A stretch of DNA of 38,074 bases from Isosphaeraceae bacterium (GTDB taxonomy: Bacteria; Planctomycetota; Planctomycetia; Isosphaerales; Isosphaeraceae), in assembly GCA_021324445.1 (NCBI GenBank), contig JAJPJC010000085.1, positions 1-38,074 on the forward strand, in the 5' to 3' direction. Below, piece after piece: positions 20,125 through 29,184 of the stretch (the first letter of the stretch is position 1; each line of letters begins with the position of its first letter). The notes under the pieces were generated by a model. That model had not been told where the DNA came from and did no database searches. It saw nothing but the letters and a program-made list of their open reading frames with translations. Made by a program: the position numbers and the translations under genes.

Positions 20125-21375
20125 TCACGTCGAGGCGGCGGCACCGTTCTCGACGGCGCAGCCGGCGCGATTGGGCAGCAGGTGTCCCAGCTTATCGCGC
20201 TTGGCATCGAGGTAGCGCCGGCGCTCTTCGATCTCAGGAGCGACGATGGGGACCTGATCGACGACCTTCAGGTCATAGCCGTAGTAGACGAACGCGTCGG
20301 TCTTCTTGGGATTGTTGGTCAGGAGCCGGACGCGGGTCAGACCGAGGTCCTTGAGGATCTGGAGGCCGATGCCGTAGTCGCGCGGGTCGGCGCGGTAGCC
20401 CAGGGCCGTGTTGGCCTCGACGGTGTCGAGCCCCTTGTCCTGGAGATGGTAAGCCCGGATCTTCTCGATCAGGCCGATGCCGCGACCCTCCTGCGGCAGA
20501 TAGATCAGCGCGCCGGCCCCCTCGGCGCCGATCATGGCCAGGGCCATGTGGAGCTGATCGCCGCAGTCACACCGCAGCGAGTCGAGCAGGTCGCCGGTGA
20601 AACAGGAGGAGTGCAGCCGCACCAGGGGGGCTTCCACCGCAGTGAGGTCGCCCATGATGATGGCCACCGGCTCGTTGCCGGGCTCGTATTGCACACGATA
20701 GCCGATGATCCGCCCCCGGCCGTAGCGCGTGGGCAGGTCCGCCTCGGCGGCGCGCTGCACCAGCTTCTCGCGGAGGCGGCGATAGTTGATCAGGGCTTCG
20801 ATCGAGACGATAGGCAGGCCGTGCGCGCGGGCGATCTCGTGGAGCTTCTCGCGGCCGGCCATCTTGATCCCGTCGGTGATCTCGCAGAGGATGCCGGCGG
20901 GCGTCAGGCCGGCCAGTCGGGCCAGGTCCACCGTCGCCTCGGTATGGCCGGCGCGGCGGAGCACGCCCCCCTCCTTGGCCATCAGCGGGAATAAGTGGCC
21001 CGGGCGCACCAGGTCGTCAGGATGCGTGGCCGGATCGATGATCGCCCGCACCGTCCGGGCCCGCTCCTCGGCGCTGATGCCCGTCCGGCACGACCGGTGA
21101 TCGACCGGCACGGTGTAAGGCGTCTGGTGCGGCGCCGTGTTGCGATCGACCATCAGCGGGAGCTGGAGCCGGCTGGCGACCTCGGGCAAGATCGGCATGC
21201 ACAACTGCCCGCGGCCATGGGTGATCATGAACTCGACAATCTCGGGCGTGACCTTCTCCGCCGCCGCGACGAAATCCCCTTCGTTCTCCCGGTCCTCGTC
21301 GTCCACGACGATGATGATCCGCCCCTCCCGCAAGGCATGGAGCGCTTCGTCGATCTTGGAGAATTCGTCGACCAT
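20125..21375 (-). CDS. ribBA: Bifunctional DHBP synthase / GTP cyclohydrolase II
   Basis: 416 aa, the usual RibBA size. The N-terminal half makes 3,4-dihydroxy-2-butanone 4-phosphate from ribulose 5-phosphate (acidic loop DDEDRENEGD at 25-34; THGRGQLCMP; RPGHLFPL; RAGHTEATVDL). The C-terminal half opens GTP: zinc ligands Cys258, Cys269 and Cys271 (RLHSSCFTGD, LRCDCGDQL), then EGRGIGLIEKIRAY, YGIGLQILKDLG and LTNNPKK. Together they begin riboflavin synthesis. I start at 21375 (MVDEFSKIDEAL) because AGGAG lies 6 nt before it; the frame is open upstream to 21543 without homology-like sequence. Other rib genes are not in the window, and no FMN riboswitch is visible upstream. Confidence 0.96.
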   Translation of the reverse strand: MVDEFSKIDEALHALREGRIIIVVDDEDRENEGDFVAAAEKVTPEIVEFMITHGRGQLCMPILPEVASRLQLPLMVDRNTAPHQTPYTVPVDHRSCRTGISAEERARTVRAIIDPATHPDDLVRPGHLFPLMAKEGGVLRRAGHTEATVDLARLAGLTPAGILCEITDGIKMAGREKLHEIARAHGLPIVSIEALINYRRLREKLVQRAAEADLPTRYGRGRIIGYRVQYEPGNEPVAIIMGDLTAVEAPLVRLHSSCFTGDLLDSLRCDCGDQLHMALAMIGAEGAGALIYLPQEGRGIGLIEKIRAYHLQDKGLDTVEANTALGYRADPRDYGIGLQILKDLGLTRVRLLTNNPKKTDAFVYYGYDLKVVDQVPIVAPEIEERRRYLDAKRDKLGHLLPNRAGCAVENGAAAST

Positions 21376-21539
21376 CACCGGCTCCTGACTCCAGCCTGGG
21401 ATCGCCCGGTTGCCGAGGCGGTCGGTCCGGCCCGGCGGCCCAGCCCGATTCGATGCCCAGTCTCTCTCCCATTGTACTCGATTCGTCCAGCCTGGCGATG
21501 ACGGCCGAATCCGGCGGCCGTCGGCACATGAGACCAAGC

Positions 21540-21785
21540 TCACCGCCGCTTTTTCCGCCGCCCAGTGCCGGCTGGTGCGCCGATGATCTGATTGACGCTC
21601 TCGTGGTCAAACCAGATCGGATACCCTCCGGGAGCCAGGAATACGGCGACTCCATCGCGCGCGACCAGGGCTCGAGGATGATCCACCTCGAACCGGCGCC
21701 CGCTGTTGAACTCGGCGGTGAACACCTGGAACGGCGTACGCTCGGCGGGCGTATTCAGAATGTGGTCAAAGTTCTCAGCCGTCAT
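21540..21785 (-). CDS. Small conserved-type protein of unknown function
   Basis: 81 aa, with GGGGAGG just before the ATG. The sequence is beta-rich (FQVFTAEFNSGRRFEVDHPRALVARDGVAVFLAPGG, then WFDHESVNQI) and ends in a basic tail (GRRKKRR). It resembles the short FTxxxxxGxxxxVxHPxxL proteins common in planctomycetes, which have no known role. It precedes ribBA on the same strand by 165 nt. Confidence 0.75.
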   Translation of the reverse strand: MTAENFDHILNTPAERTPFQVFTAEFNSGRRFEVDHPRALVARDGVAVFLAPGGYPIWFDHESVNQIIGAPAGTGRRKKRR

Positions 21786-22784
21786 CGCCTCCCCTTTGCC
21801 GACAGAACACCGGCTCGTTTCTCGCCACGCCCGCCCGGCGATCGGGTCGAGAACTCCACGATGCCCTCATCGGCCGGACGTGGGATAATGTATCATAAGG
21901 GGCTGATACTAACAAGGATGCGTTAACGGAGGGGTCCCTTACGCATGGACGGCTCGGCGCCCGAGTCCCTGGGCCGGGGCGCCATCGTCGCCGGCCGATT
22001 GACCGGCCGATGTCTTCTGATACAGTAGACGGGCATCCCGCGCCGGCGACGGTGCGGCGATTTCCAACCGAGGGGCGCCGGAAGCGGACTGCCGGCGGTC
22101 GGCGTGCGCGATCGTGCGGCCCTCGAGACCAAAACTGAACGATGCCAGGACCTTCGAACCGCGCGACCCGAGGGGTGGCCCCTGGGGCCCGATCAGGCGG
22201 TCGTCAAGGCCGGGCGCCGACGAGATCCCCAACGATTTGAGACGACGAGGACCTCTCGCGTGACAACGACGTGGTTCGGGCCGGTCGGGGCGCTGACGAT
22301 CCTCTGGATCGCAGTGTTCCTGCGCATCCGGCAGGGCTGCGGATGGATGGTTCCGGTGCGGAGCCCGCGCCGGGACCGCCGGCCGTGCCGACCGATCCGC
22401 AGGTGGTCCGCGAGTTTCGCGGCGAGCGACTCGCCGCGGCGGCGAGCACCAGGGTTTCGGTGTTTGACCCGATTTGTCGGCGCGATGCTCTCGCGACCTG
22501 GGCCCGGCCACCCGTGCGGGGAGCGCGGTCACGACGGCGTCGATCCGATCTGGAATCCTTGCCACCGGATCGAACCGCCTCGCCGGCAGCGGCGAGTTCG
22601 GGCGATGCTCGTTTGAACCGTTGACGGCGTGGGTGCCCTCTTCCTTGGTCCGCTCCCGGTCGATAGACCTCCGGTCGCGCGGAGCCCGCGGTGTGCCCGC
22701 ATCGCGGCGGCGTCGCAGCGCCGCCCCTGCGGCCAGCCGGGGTCGAGGAGAGTCGGGCGGCCAGGTGGGCGGGGTTTCCGTGCC
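21786..22784. other. Long gap before rny, no confident gene
   Basis: About 1 kb between divergent genes. The open frames here have compositions unlike their neighbours and no motifs. One minimal frame deserves note: ATG at 21945 after GGAGGGG (21928-21934) encodes 27 residues (MDGSAPESLGRGAIVAGRLT then GRCLLIQ). Upstream of it, GGATAATGTATCAT (21883-21896) resembles -10 boxes, without a clear -35. A degenerate former gene is possible at 22260-22620. Confidence 0.35.
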
Positions 22785-24326
22785 GTGAGTGGATTCGTCG
22801 GACTGCTCGTCGGTGCCTTGGTGGGGACCGGCGCCGTCTTCCTGGTGGGGCGGCTGCGGGCCCACGAGGCGCGCGGCCGCGCCGAGCTGATCCTCATGGA
22901 CGCCCGCCGCGAGGCGGAGACCATCCGCCGCCAGGCGGAACTCCAGACCAAGGAAGAGGCCCTCCGCCGGCGTGAGGCCCTCGACGCCGAGGCCGACGCC
23001 AGCCGCCGTGACCTCCGCGACCAGGAGAAACGGCTGGAGAAGCGGGCCGACCTGCTCGACCAGAAGCTCGAGCTGATCAACCGAAAGGAACACGACTTCG
23101 AGGCCCTGCAGCGCCAGCTCGCCGAGCAGCAGGAGGAGCTCAGACAGCGCCACGCCGAAGTCAAACAGGTCCTCGCCGACCAGGTCGAGACCTTGCAACG
23201 GATCTGCCGGCTCGCCCCCGAGGAGGCGCGGGACTTGCTGCTCAAACGCGTCGAGGAGGAGCTCCGCGGCGAGGTCGGCAGCCTGATCCTGAAGTACCAG
23301 GCGGTCCTCCGCGAGAGCTGCCAAAACCGGGCCCGCGAGGTCCTGACCACCGCCATCCAGCGCTACGCCGCCCCGCACACCGCCGAGGTGACTGTCAGCA
23401 CCGTCGACATCCCCAACGACGAGATGAAGGGCCGGATCATCGGCCGCGAAGGCCGGAATATCCGAGCCTTCGAGAAGGCGACCGGCGTCGACGTCATCGT
23501 CGATGATACCCCCGGCGTGGTCATCGTCACCGGCTTCGACAGCGTCCGGCGCGAGGTCGCCAAGGTGGCGCTGGAGCGGCTGATCCAGGACGGGCGCATC
23601 CACCCCACCCGGATCGAGGAGATCGTCAAGGAGACCCAGGAGGAGCTGGAGGAGCACGTCCACCGGCTCGGCCAGCAGGCGGCGCTGGAGGCCAACGTCG
23701 TCGGCCTGCACGACAAACTGCTGGATTACCTGGGCCGGCTCCATTTCCGCACCAGCTACTCGCAGAACGTCCTGCGGCACTCCCTGGAGGTCGCGTTCCT
23801 GACCGGGCTGCTGGCCGAGGAGATCGGGCTGGACGGGGCCCTGGGACGGCGGTGTGGGTTGCTGCACGACATCGGCAAGGCGGCCGATCACGAGATGGAA
23901 GGAGGTCATCCGGCCGTCGGTGCCGAGCTGGCAAGGCGCTACGGCGAGCCCAAGGAGGTCATCCACGCGGCACTCGGCCATCATGACGACCTCCGCGCCG
24001 AGACGCCCTACACCATCCTCGTCGCGGCGGCCGATGCCATCAGCGCCAGCCGGCCCGGCGCGTGGCGCGAGACCCTGGAGAAGTACGTGCGCCGGCTCGA
24101 GGAGCTGGAATCGCTGGCCCTGGGCTTCCCCGGCGTCGAGCAGGTCTATGCCATTCAGGCCGGTCGCGAGATCCGCGTGATCGTCGACAGTCAGCAGCTC
24201 GACGACGCGGAGTCGGCCAAGGTCTGTCGCGACATCGCCCGCTCGATCCAGCGGGAGCTGACCTACCCCGGCGAGGTCAAGGTGACCGTGCTCCGCGAGA
24301 CCCGGACCATCGAATTCGCGCGATGA
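22785..24326 (+). CDS. rny: Ribonuclease Y
   Basis: 513 aa, the normal size. RNase Y is a membrane-anchored endoribonuclease that starts mRNA decay. The order of parts is standard: an N-terminal membrane helix (residues ~3-22, [18 protein letters not shown]), a long coiled coil rich in Glu/Arg/Gln (~25-150), a KH RNA-binding domain ([10 protein letters not shown] at 216-225), and an HD metal-dependent domain with His361-Asp362 ([11 protein letters not shown]). I use GTG 22785 because the anchor begins there; the 52 extra codons upstream to 22629 look non-coding. The ribosome site (GGGCGGGG) is only fair. ymdB follows, as in many bacteria. Confidence 0.96.
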   Translation: MSGFVGLLVGALVGTGAVFLVGRLRAHEARGRAELILMDARREAETIRRQAELQTKEEALRRREALDAEADASRRDLRDQEKRLEKRADLLDQKLELINRKEHDFEALQRQLAEQQEELRQRHAEVKQVLADQVETLQRICRLAPEEARDLLLKRVEEELRGEVGSLILKYQAVLRESCQNRAREVLTTAIQRYAAPHTAEVTVSTVDIPNDEMKGRIIGREGRNIRAFEKATGVDVIVDDTPGVVIVTGFDSVRREVAKVALERLIQDGRIHPTRIEEIVKETQEELEEHVHRLGQQAALEANVVGLHDKLLDYLGRLHFRTSYSQNVLRHSLEVAFLTGLLAEEIGLDGALGRRCGLLHDIGKAADHEMEGGHPAVGAELARRYGEPKEVIHAALGHHDDLRAETPYTILVAAADAISASRPGAWRETLEKYVRRLEELESLALGFPGVEQVYAIQAGREIRVIVDSQQLDDAESAKVCRDIARSIQRELTYPGEVKVTVLRETRTIEFAR

Positions 24327-24334
24327 GCTCTTTG

Positions 24335-24494
24335 GTCCTTTGTCCTTTGTCCGTGGTCCGTGGTCCGTGGTTCGCTGACGCGGGCTGACTCGCCTGGTCC
24401 GGAAGGACGGGGCACTCGAAGAAAGGCGACGATGGCGCAGTGGAGCGGCAGCTCCCACCACGGACCACGGACCACGGACAAAAGGACAAAGGAC
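24335..24494. repeat. Long inverted repeat made of 7-nt units between rny and ymdB
   Basis: The left arm (24335-24371) and right arm (24457-24494) are reverse complements over about 37 nt, with a single one-base indel. Each arm is itself a tandem series of related heptamers: TTTGTCC units followed by GTGGTCC units. The ~85-nt loop has no such repeat. In RNA it would form a very stable hairpin just after the rny stop; the right arm ends 9 nt before the ymdB start, so it could affect decay or translation of either message. It could also be an inserted palindromic element. Confidence 0.75.
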
Positions 24495-24503
24495 TAAGGA
24501 AGC

Positions 24504-25340
24504 ATGCCCCTAAAAATCCTGTTCATCGGCGACGTGGTGGGGTCTCCCGGTCGCAAGATCGTCGGCCAGGTCCTGCCCCGCCTCATCCCGCGCTGGGGCC
24601 TGGGCCTGGTGGTCTGCAATGCCGAGAACGCCGCCGGCGGGTCCGGGCTGACGCTGCGTTGCTACGAGGAGCTGGTCGATGCCGGCGTGGACGTCCTGAC
24701 GATGGGCGATCACGTCTACCGCAAGGACGAGATCTTCCAGATCTTCGAGCGGACCGGCGACGTGCTCCGGCCGGCCAATTACCCGCGCGATTCTCCCGGC
24801 CCGGAGCTCTCCCTGGTGACGGCGCGCGAGGGGACTCCGGTCGCCGTGTTCACCGTCCTGGGCCGGACCTACATGCGGCCGGTCGACTGCCCCTTCCGCG
24901 CCGCCGAGCGCCTCCTCGACCGGATCGGCGGCGAGACCCGCGTCATCGTCGTCGACGTCCACGCCGAGGCGACCAGCGACAAGCAGCTCCTGGGCCGCTA
25001 CCTCGATGGCCGGGTCTCGGCCGCGCTGGGCACCCATACCCACGTCGCCACGGCCGACGAGCAGATCCTCAAGAACGGGACCGCCTACCAGACCGATGTC
25101 GGCATGACCGGTCCCCACGACTCGATCATCGGCCGCCGCTACGATCGCGTCCTGTCGGCGACCCTCACCTTCGTGCACGCCTACTTCGACGTCGCCACCG
25201 GCGACCCTCGGCTCAACGGGGCGCTGGTGACGATCGATCCCCAGACCGGTCGCGCCCTGGCGATCAGCCGGGTCAGCATCAACCAGGAGGAGGCCCATCG
25301 CCTCCTGACCGATTCCAGCGAGGATCGCCGCGAGCCCTGA
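24504..25340 (+). CDS. ymdB: YmdB-type metallophosphoesterase
   Basis: 278 aa; TIGR00282 family, 2',3'-cyclic nucleotide phosphodiesterase-like, commonly next to rny. Probable metal ligands: Asp10 (FIGDVVGSPGR), Glu41-Asn42 (NAENAAGG), His70, His153 (DVHAEATSDK), His178 and His180 (GTHTHVATAD). At residue 69 there is Asp (TMGDH) where I recall Asn (GNH) in the Bacillus and Deinococcus proteins. AAGGA lies only 3 nt before the ATG, a tight spacing next to the hairpin. Probably co-transcribed with rny unless the hairpin terminates. Confidence 0.93.
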   Translation: MPLKILFIGDVVGSPGRKIVGQVLPRLIPRWGLGLVVCNAENAAGGSGLTLRCYEELVDAGVDVLTMGDHVYRKDEIFQIFERTGDVLRPANYPRDSPGPELSLVTAREGTPVAVFTVLGRTYMRPVDCPFRAAERLLDRIGGETRVIVVDVHAEATSDKQLLGRYLDGRVSAALGTHTHVATADEQILKNGTAYQTDVGMTGPHDSIIGRRYDRVLSATLTFVHAYFDVATGDPRLNGALVTIDPQTGRALAISRVSINQEEAHRLLTDSSEDRREP

Positions 25341-25592
25341 GCGCCGCCGCTCCCGCTCGCGGGCACGCCCTGGACGGTTGCCTTCTCGATCCAATCCATC
25401 TGGCCATCTCCGGCCGGCGTTCCTTTCAAAGAAAACACGCGGGGGCGTTCGGTCTTTTCCTGCCGGTCGTGATGGAAGAGTAGCGGCCGCTCGGACCTCG
25501 AGACGGCTCGGCGTCGAGTCCCGCGGTCCGACCAGCCGGATGGTTTCCCTGATCGCGCCTCGGCTTCACTGGCGCGAGGGAAGGAGGTCCTG

Positions 25593-27326
25593 ATGAGTTT
25601 GCATGCCCACACGGTCGCCATTCGCGGGAGCCATCGTCCCCCCGCAGCCCAAGCCAAGCTCCTGGGCAAGGCGGATGATCAGAAACGGATCAAGATCAGC
25701 ATCTACCTGCGGCCGAATCCGCACCCACCGGCGCAGGCCCAAAGCGTCGTCGACGCGCTGAATGCCCAGTTGCCCTCGCGGAGAAAGTACCTGGGCGATG
25801 GTGAATTTGACGCCATCTACGGCGCCGACCCGGCCGAACTGGAGAAGGTCGCCGCCTGGGCCCAGCAGCACCGGCTGACCGTGGTGGACAGCAGCATCTC
25901 CAAGTGCCGGGTCCAGGTGGAAGGAACCATTGGCGATGTGAGCGCCGCCCTGGGCACCCAGCTCAACGAGTACGAGCATCCCAAGCTCGGTCACTACCGC
26001 GGCCGCGCCGGCGAACTCTTCGTGCCTGAAGACCTGGCGGACATCATCACGGGCGTCTTCGGCCTGGACACCCGACCCCTGGGCCATTCGCGGCGCCGCC
26101 GCGGCCGGTTCGCGCCGGTCGCCTGGGAGACGCTCCAGGCTCGACCCACCGCGCGCGGCAAGGATCGAGCCGCGGCGCCCTCGGCCGCCCCGGCGACGCC
26201 CTGGCCGGGGACCTTCTTCCCGCCCCAGGTCGCCCAGTTGTACGACTATCCGGGCAACCTGGATGGGACCGGCGAGAACATTGCGATCTTCGCCTTCAAC
26301 GGACCACCGAGTCCCGATCCGCGCGGCGGTTACAAGCTGCCGGCGCTCAAGACGTATTTCGAGCAAGTCCTGGGCGGGACCACGCCGACGATCACCGACG
26401 TCGTCGTCCAGGGGCCCGGCAACGACCCCGGGCCCGACACATCCGCCTCGGCCCAGCGCGGCGATTCGACCGGCGAAGTCATGCTGGACATGTGCGTCGT
26501 CGGCTCGGTGGCACCCGGTGCCAAGATCTTCATGTATTTCACCGAGTTCAACAGCCAGGGCTGGGTCGACGCCTTGCACGAGGCCATCAACGATCCCAAC
26601 CAGATCTCGGTGATCTCGATCAGCTACGGCAACCCTGAGAACGACCCGAACAGCGCCTGGACCCCGATGGGCGTGAAGGTCGTGAACCAGGCATTCCAGG
26701 CAGCCATGGCCAAGGGGATTACGATCTGCTGCGCCTCGGGCGATGACGGCTCCAGTGACGGATCGCCGCGACGGGCCGAGGTCGATTTCCCGGCGTCCAG
26801 TCCCTTTGTGCTGGGAGTGGGTGGGACCAATCTGGTCGCATCGAGGAGCGCATCCCCGCAGATCACTGCGGAGACCGTCTGGAACGAGCTCACCCATGAT
26901 GAGGGAGCCGGCGGGGGCGGGATCAGTGCCGTGTTCACCAGGCCGTCCTATCAGGACGGCGTGAGCGTGCCGCCATCAGTCAACCCGCCGCATCGGATCG
27001 GCCGCGGCGTGCCGGATGTCTGTGCCCTGGCCGATCCGGTCACCGGGGTGGTGATCATGAATGTCGACGGCCAGCACCTGGAGCCGATCGGCGGCACGAG
27101 TGCCGCGGCGCCGCTCTGGGCCGCCCTGATTGCGCGGCTCAACCAGGGCCTCCACGCCCGTTGCGGCTTCCTCAACCAGCTCCTGTACACGCGATTCGCC
27201 ACAGGCGTCCTTCACGACATTACCGTCGGCAACAACGGGGCCTACGCGGCGGGACCCGGCTGGGACGCCTGCACCGGCCTGGGCAGCCCCGACGGGCAGA
27301 AACTGTGGACGGCACTCTCCGGGTGA
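25593..27326 (+). CDS. S53 family peptidase (sedolisin/kumamolisin type)
   Basis: 577 aa: an activation prodomain (~30-160; YLGDGEFDAIYGADPAEL and VEGTIGDVSAALGTQLN are typical) followed by a linker and the subtilisin-like catalytic domain (~205-577). The catalytic residues are present: Glu295 and Asp299 (STGEVMLDM), oxyanion Asp384 (ASGDDGSSD) and Ser503 (GGTSAAAP). The calcium site near the C-terminus is seen as HDITVG and the GWDACTGLG loop. Sedolisins work best at acid pH and are usually exported, yet no signal peptide is apparent at the N-terminus. AAGGAGG stands just before the ATG. It stands alone. Confidence 0.95.
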   Translation: MSLHAHTVAIRGSHRPPAAQAKLLGKADDQKRIKISIYLRPNPHPPAQAQSVVDALNAQLPSRRKYLGDGEFDAIYGADPAELEKVAAWAQQHRLTVVDSSISKCRVQVEGTIGDVSAALGTQLNEYEHPKLGHYRGRAGELFVPEDLADIITGVFGLDTRPLGHSRRRRGRFAPVAWETLQARPTARGKDRAAAPSAAPATPWPGTFFPPQVAQLYDYPGNLDGTGENIAIFAFNGPPSPDPRGGYKLPALKTYFEQVLGGTTPTITDVVVQGPGNDPGPDTSASAQRGDSTGEVMLDMCVVGSVAPGAKIFMYFTEFNSQGWVDALHEAINDPNQISVISISYGNPENDPNSAWTPMGVKVVNQAFQAAMAKGITICCASGDDGSSDGSPRRAEVDFPASSPFVLGVGGTNLVASRSASPQITAETVWNELTHDEGAGGGGISAVFTRPSYQDGVSVPPSVNPPHRIGRGVPDVCALADPVTGVVIMNVDGQHLEPIGGTSAAAPLWAALIARLNQGLHARCGFLNQLLYTRFATGVLHDITVGNNGAYAAGPGWDACTGLGSPDGQKLWTALSG

Positions 27327-27361
27327 TTGGGTGGCTCATCCCCGGAGCGTTCGGCTCCTCG

Positions 27362-27401
27362 CGCGGTGGGTCCGGCCTCGCTCGAGGCTCGGCCCACCGC
27401 G
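27362..27401. terminator. Possible bidirectional terminator hairpin
   Basis: CGCGGTGGG (27362-27370) pairs with CCCACCGCG (27393-27401), with further partial pairing inside (CCTCG...CGAGG). It lies between the convergent sedolisin gene and the small secreted-protein gene at 27559. No T-run follows on either strand, so termination is only inferred; it may instead be one copy of a dispersed palindrome. Confidence 0.4.
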
Positions 27402-27558
27402 GGGGAGTGGGGCTTCCGGGGCGCCGCGGATCGCTGGCTTCCGTTCGACGGCATCCCACAAGCGGTTGCCCGCCCCGGCCAGGATCGGTTCGTCGGCGAA
27501 CCGGGCTGGGCATTCCGCCGTTCCTGAATCGTGACGATCCAGAGGCCGGCATGTTGTT

Positions 27559-27963
27559 TCAGTCCTTGAGCTGGATCTCGAGATAAGTCGGCTCCGATCC
27601 CAGCGCCACCTCGAGTCCCGAGGTCGCGGGACTGGTGTACCGGGCCGGGATGGGGAACTCAGGGCGCTGGTCTCGAAAGGGAATCAGGTAGATCCTGTAG
27701 TGTTCCCGCGAGTGGGCTTCCTTCTGCCAGACCGACTCGACATGGAAACAACCACTCGCGTCGATGGGAGCCGACGGGTATTCGGCGAATTCCCCGACCG
27801 GGGCGAACGCCACCGCGGCTCCCTTGACGGCATGACCATTGTGGGTCACATGGCCCCGGACGGCCGTCCGCGGGCGCTCGCTCTCCGGTAAGGTGAAGAA
27901 CAAGATTGCACAGATGCTGGCGAAACCCGACGTGCAACCGAACCAGCGTCGACTCGATCCCAT
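27559..27963 (-). CDS. Small exported beta-sandwich protein (carboxypeptidase-regulatory-like)
   Basis: 134 aa. An N-terminal hydrophobic stretch (residues ~8-24) fits an anchor or signal. The rest matches the common planctomycete pattern of one Ig-like or transthyretin-like domain: VRGHVTHNGHAVKGAAVAFAP, then SAPIDASGCFHVESVW and a final strand ending EIQLKD. GAGAGGG precedes the ATG by about 8 nt. A related protein lies at 28386-28880 on the same strand; both end in LEV-x-L...(I)x-LKD and share the APIxxxGxxxVxSVW segment. Function unknown. Confidence 0.75.
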   Translation of the reverse strand: MGSSRRWFGCTSGFASICAILFFTLPESERPRTAVRGHVTHNGHAVKGAAVAFAPVGEFAEYPSAPIDASGCFHVESVWQKEAHSREHYRIYLIPFRDQRPEFPIPARYTSPATSGLEVALGSEPTYLEIQLKD

Positions 27964-28385
27964 GATTCAACCCTCTCTGTGCCGTGATCACCTCGGGCGC
28001 CGGAAGAACGCGCCCGGAAGATGCGATGACCGAAGTGCAGCGGGCAGACTCCTCGTCGAGGAATCTCACTGGCCTATCCTAGCGTCTTGCCGAGATGCGG
28101 ACAACAGAACGGTGCCGAGTTGCACCGTGCCCTCGGTCGACTTCGCAACGCGGGCCGGCGACCGGCCAGGAGCGCGCCACGAGCCGAGGTGTCGGCCGCG
28201 GGTTTCCTCTGACCCGGATGCGCACCATGGCCGTCGGGGCACCAGTCGGTGGCGGCCGACTCGCTCCTGGCCTGCTCGGGGAGCAACAAGCTGTCGGGCG
28301 AAGGATTCATCTCGGACCGGTCGAGTCGGCCCGTGGCAGAGGGTCGGCGGTTCGGTCGTGGCGAGTTCGCGGACTCCCTCGACGG
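27964..28385. other. Gap between the two small exported-protein genes
   Basis: About 420 nt between two minus-strand genes. The frames seen here continue over neighbouring genes and have no protein-like composition of their own. No clear terminator or promoter can be named. Confidence 0.35.
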
Positions 28386-28880
28386 TCAATCTTTCAAATC
28401 GATATCGATGCGAGCGGGCTGGCGGTCCAGGTTGACTTCCAGATCCGTGGTGAGATACATCTGGAATCGCCGGGGCACAGCGCAATCCTCCTGCCCCCTG
28501 TCACGGGCTCCCGCCGATCCCGGGGAGAACGAGACCGGCACGACGTGCGCCGACTGCCGCTCGCCCCATCGCGCCGGCCCACGCCGGGGCGGGAGGATGC
28601 AAATCTTGTACTGAGTCGTCGAGTTGTCCGGTCTGTGCCACACGGAATCGACCGAGTAGGAGCCATCCCGCTCGATCGGAGCGCTGGCCGGTTCAGACTT
28701 GTCGTCGGTGGGGACGAAGACGACGGCGCCCCCCGTCAGCGCGCGACCATGGACACGGACGCTGCCCCAGACGGGGCCGGACGGAGACTCCTCGCCACGA
28801 AGTCCCCTAATGATCGAGAACGCCCCGTAGAGGGCGAGCAGCACCAAGGCGCGGGCGACCCACAAGCGATGCGTTTTCAT
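28386..28880 (-). CDS. Small exported beta-sandwich protein, paralogue of the 27559 gene
   Basis: 164 aa from the ATG at 28880 (a TTG two codons upstream is possible; AAGGG lies 8 nt before the ATG). An N-terminal membrane segment (LWVARALVLLALYGAFSII) is followed by a transthyretin-like domain: VWGSVRVHGRALTGGAVVFVP, SAPIERDGSYSVDSVW, then a loop with two Pro/Arg-rich insertions and the end strand DLEVNLDRQPARIDIDLKD. It is longer than its paralogue mainly in the loop after YKICILPP. Divergent from the cytochrome cluster to the right. Function unknown. Confidence 0.75.
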   Translation of the reverse strand: MKTHRLWVARALVLLALYGAFSIIRGLRGEESPSGPVWGSVRVHGRALTGGAVVFVPTDDKSEPASAPIERDGSYSVDSVWHRPDNSTTQYKICILPPRRGPARWGERQSAHVVPVSFSPGSAGARDRGQEDCAVPRRFQMYLTTDLEVNLDRQPARIDIDLKD

Positions 28881-29184
28881 GGTCAAAGCCCTTCTCTCGC
28901 AGCCAGGGATGTTGCGATCGGCAGAGCAGAATCGACTACCGGAATCGGGCAGGATATGGGGCGACCCCGAGGAGGGATCGGCGCCGCCGATTCTAGCTTA
29001 GCAACCGACGTGCCGCAACCCCGTCAAGCCGTTCTTCTCGAGTTATCGGCATGATCTGATGGAAGTGTGCCTCCGACCGTGCCGGCATTGGCGATGTCGC
29101 GGAATCGCTCATGCTGATCCGGACGGCGACGGGCTCCCGAGCCCGGACGCGACACCCATCAGATGCTGTCGAGGGCCGAGGGCG
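28881..29184. other. Divergent intergenic region
   Basis: About 300 nt between the minus-strand small protein and the plus-strand cytochrome cluster; it should hold promoters for both. An open frame runs through it into the cytochrome gene from 29059, but its translation is rich in Cys/Arg/Pro and looks non-coding. No convincing promoter boxes were found. Confidence 0.35.

Noticed and set aside
22104..22616. 170-aa frame in the gap before rny
   Set aside because: Arg/Pro-rich, no motif, and other frames on both strands are equally open.
21939..24461. 840-aa open frame antisense to rny
   Set aside because: It covers rny and the hairpin on the opposite strand with skewed composition; the plus-strand RNase Y has all its domains.
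24335..24494. CRISPR-like array
   Set aside because: The repeats are 7 nt without spacers and form an inverted pair; no cas genes are present.
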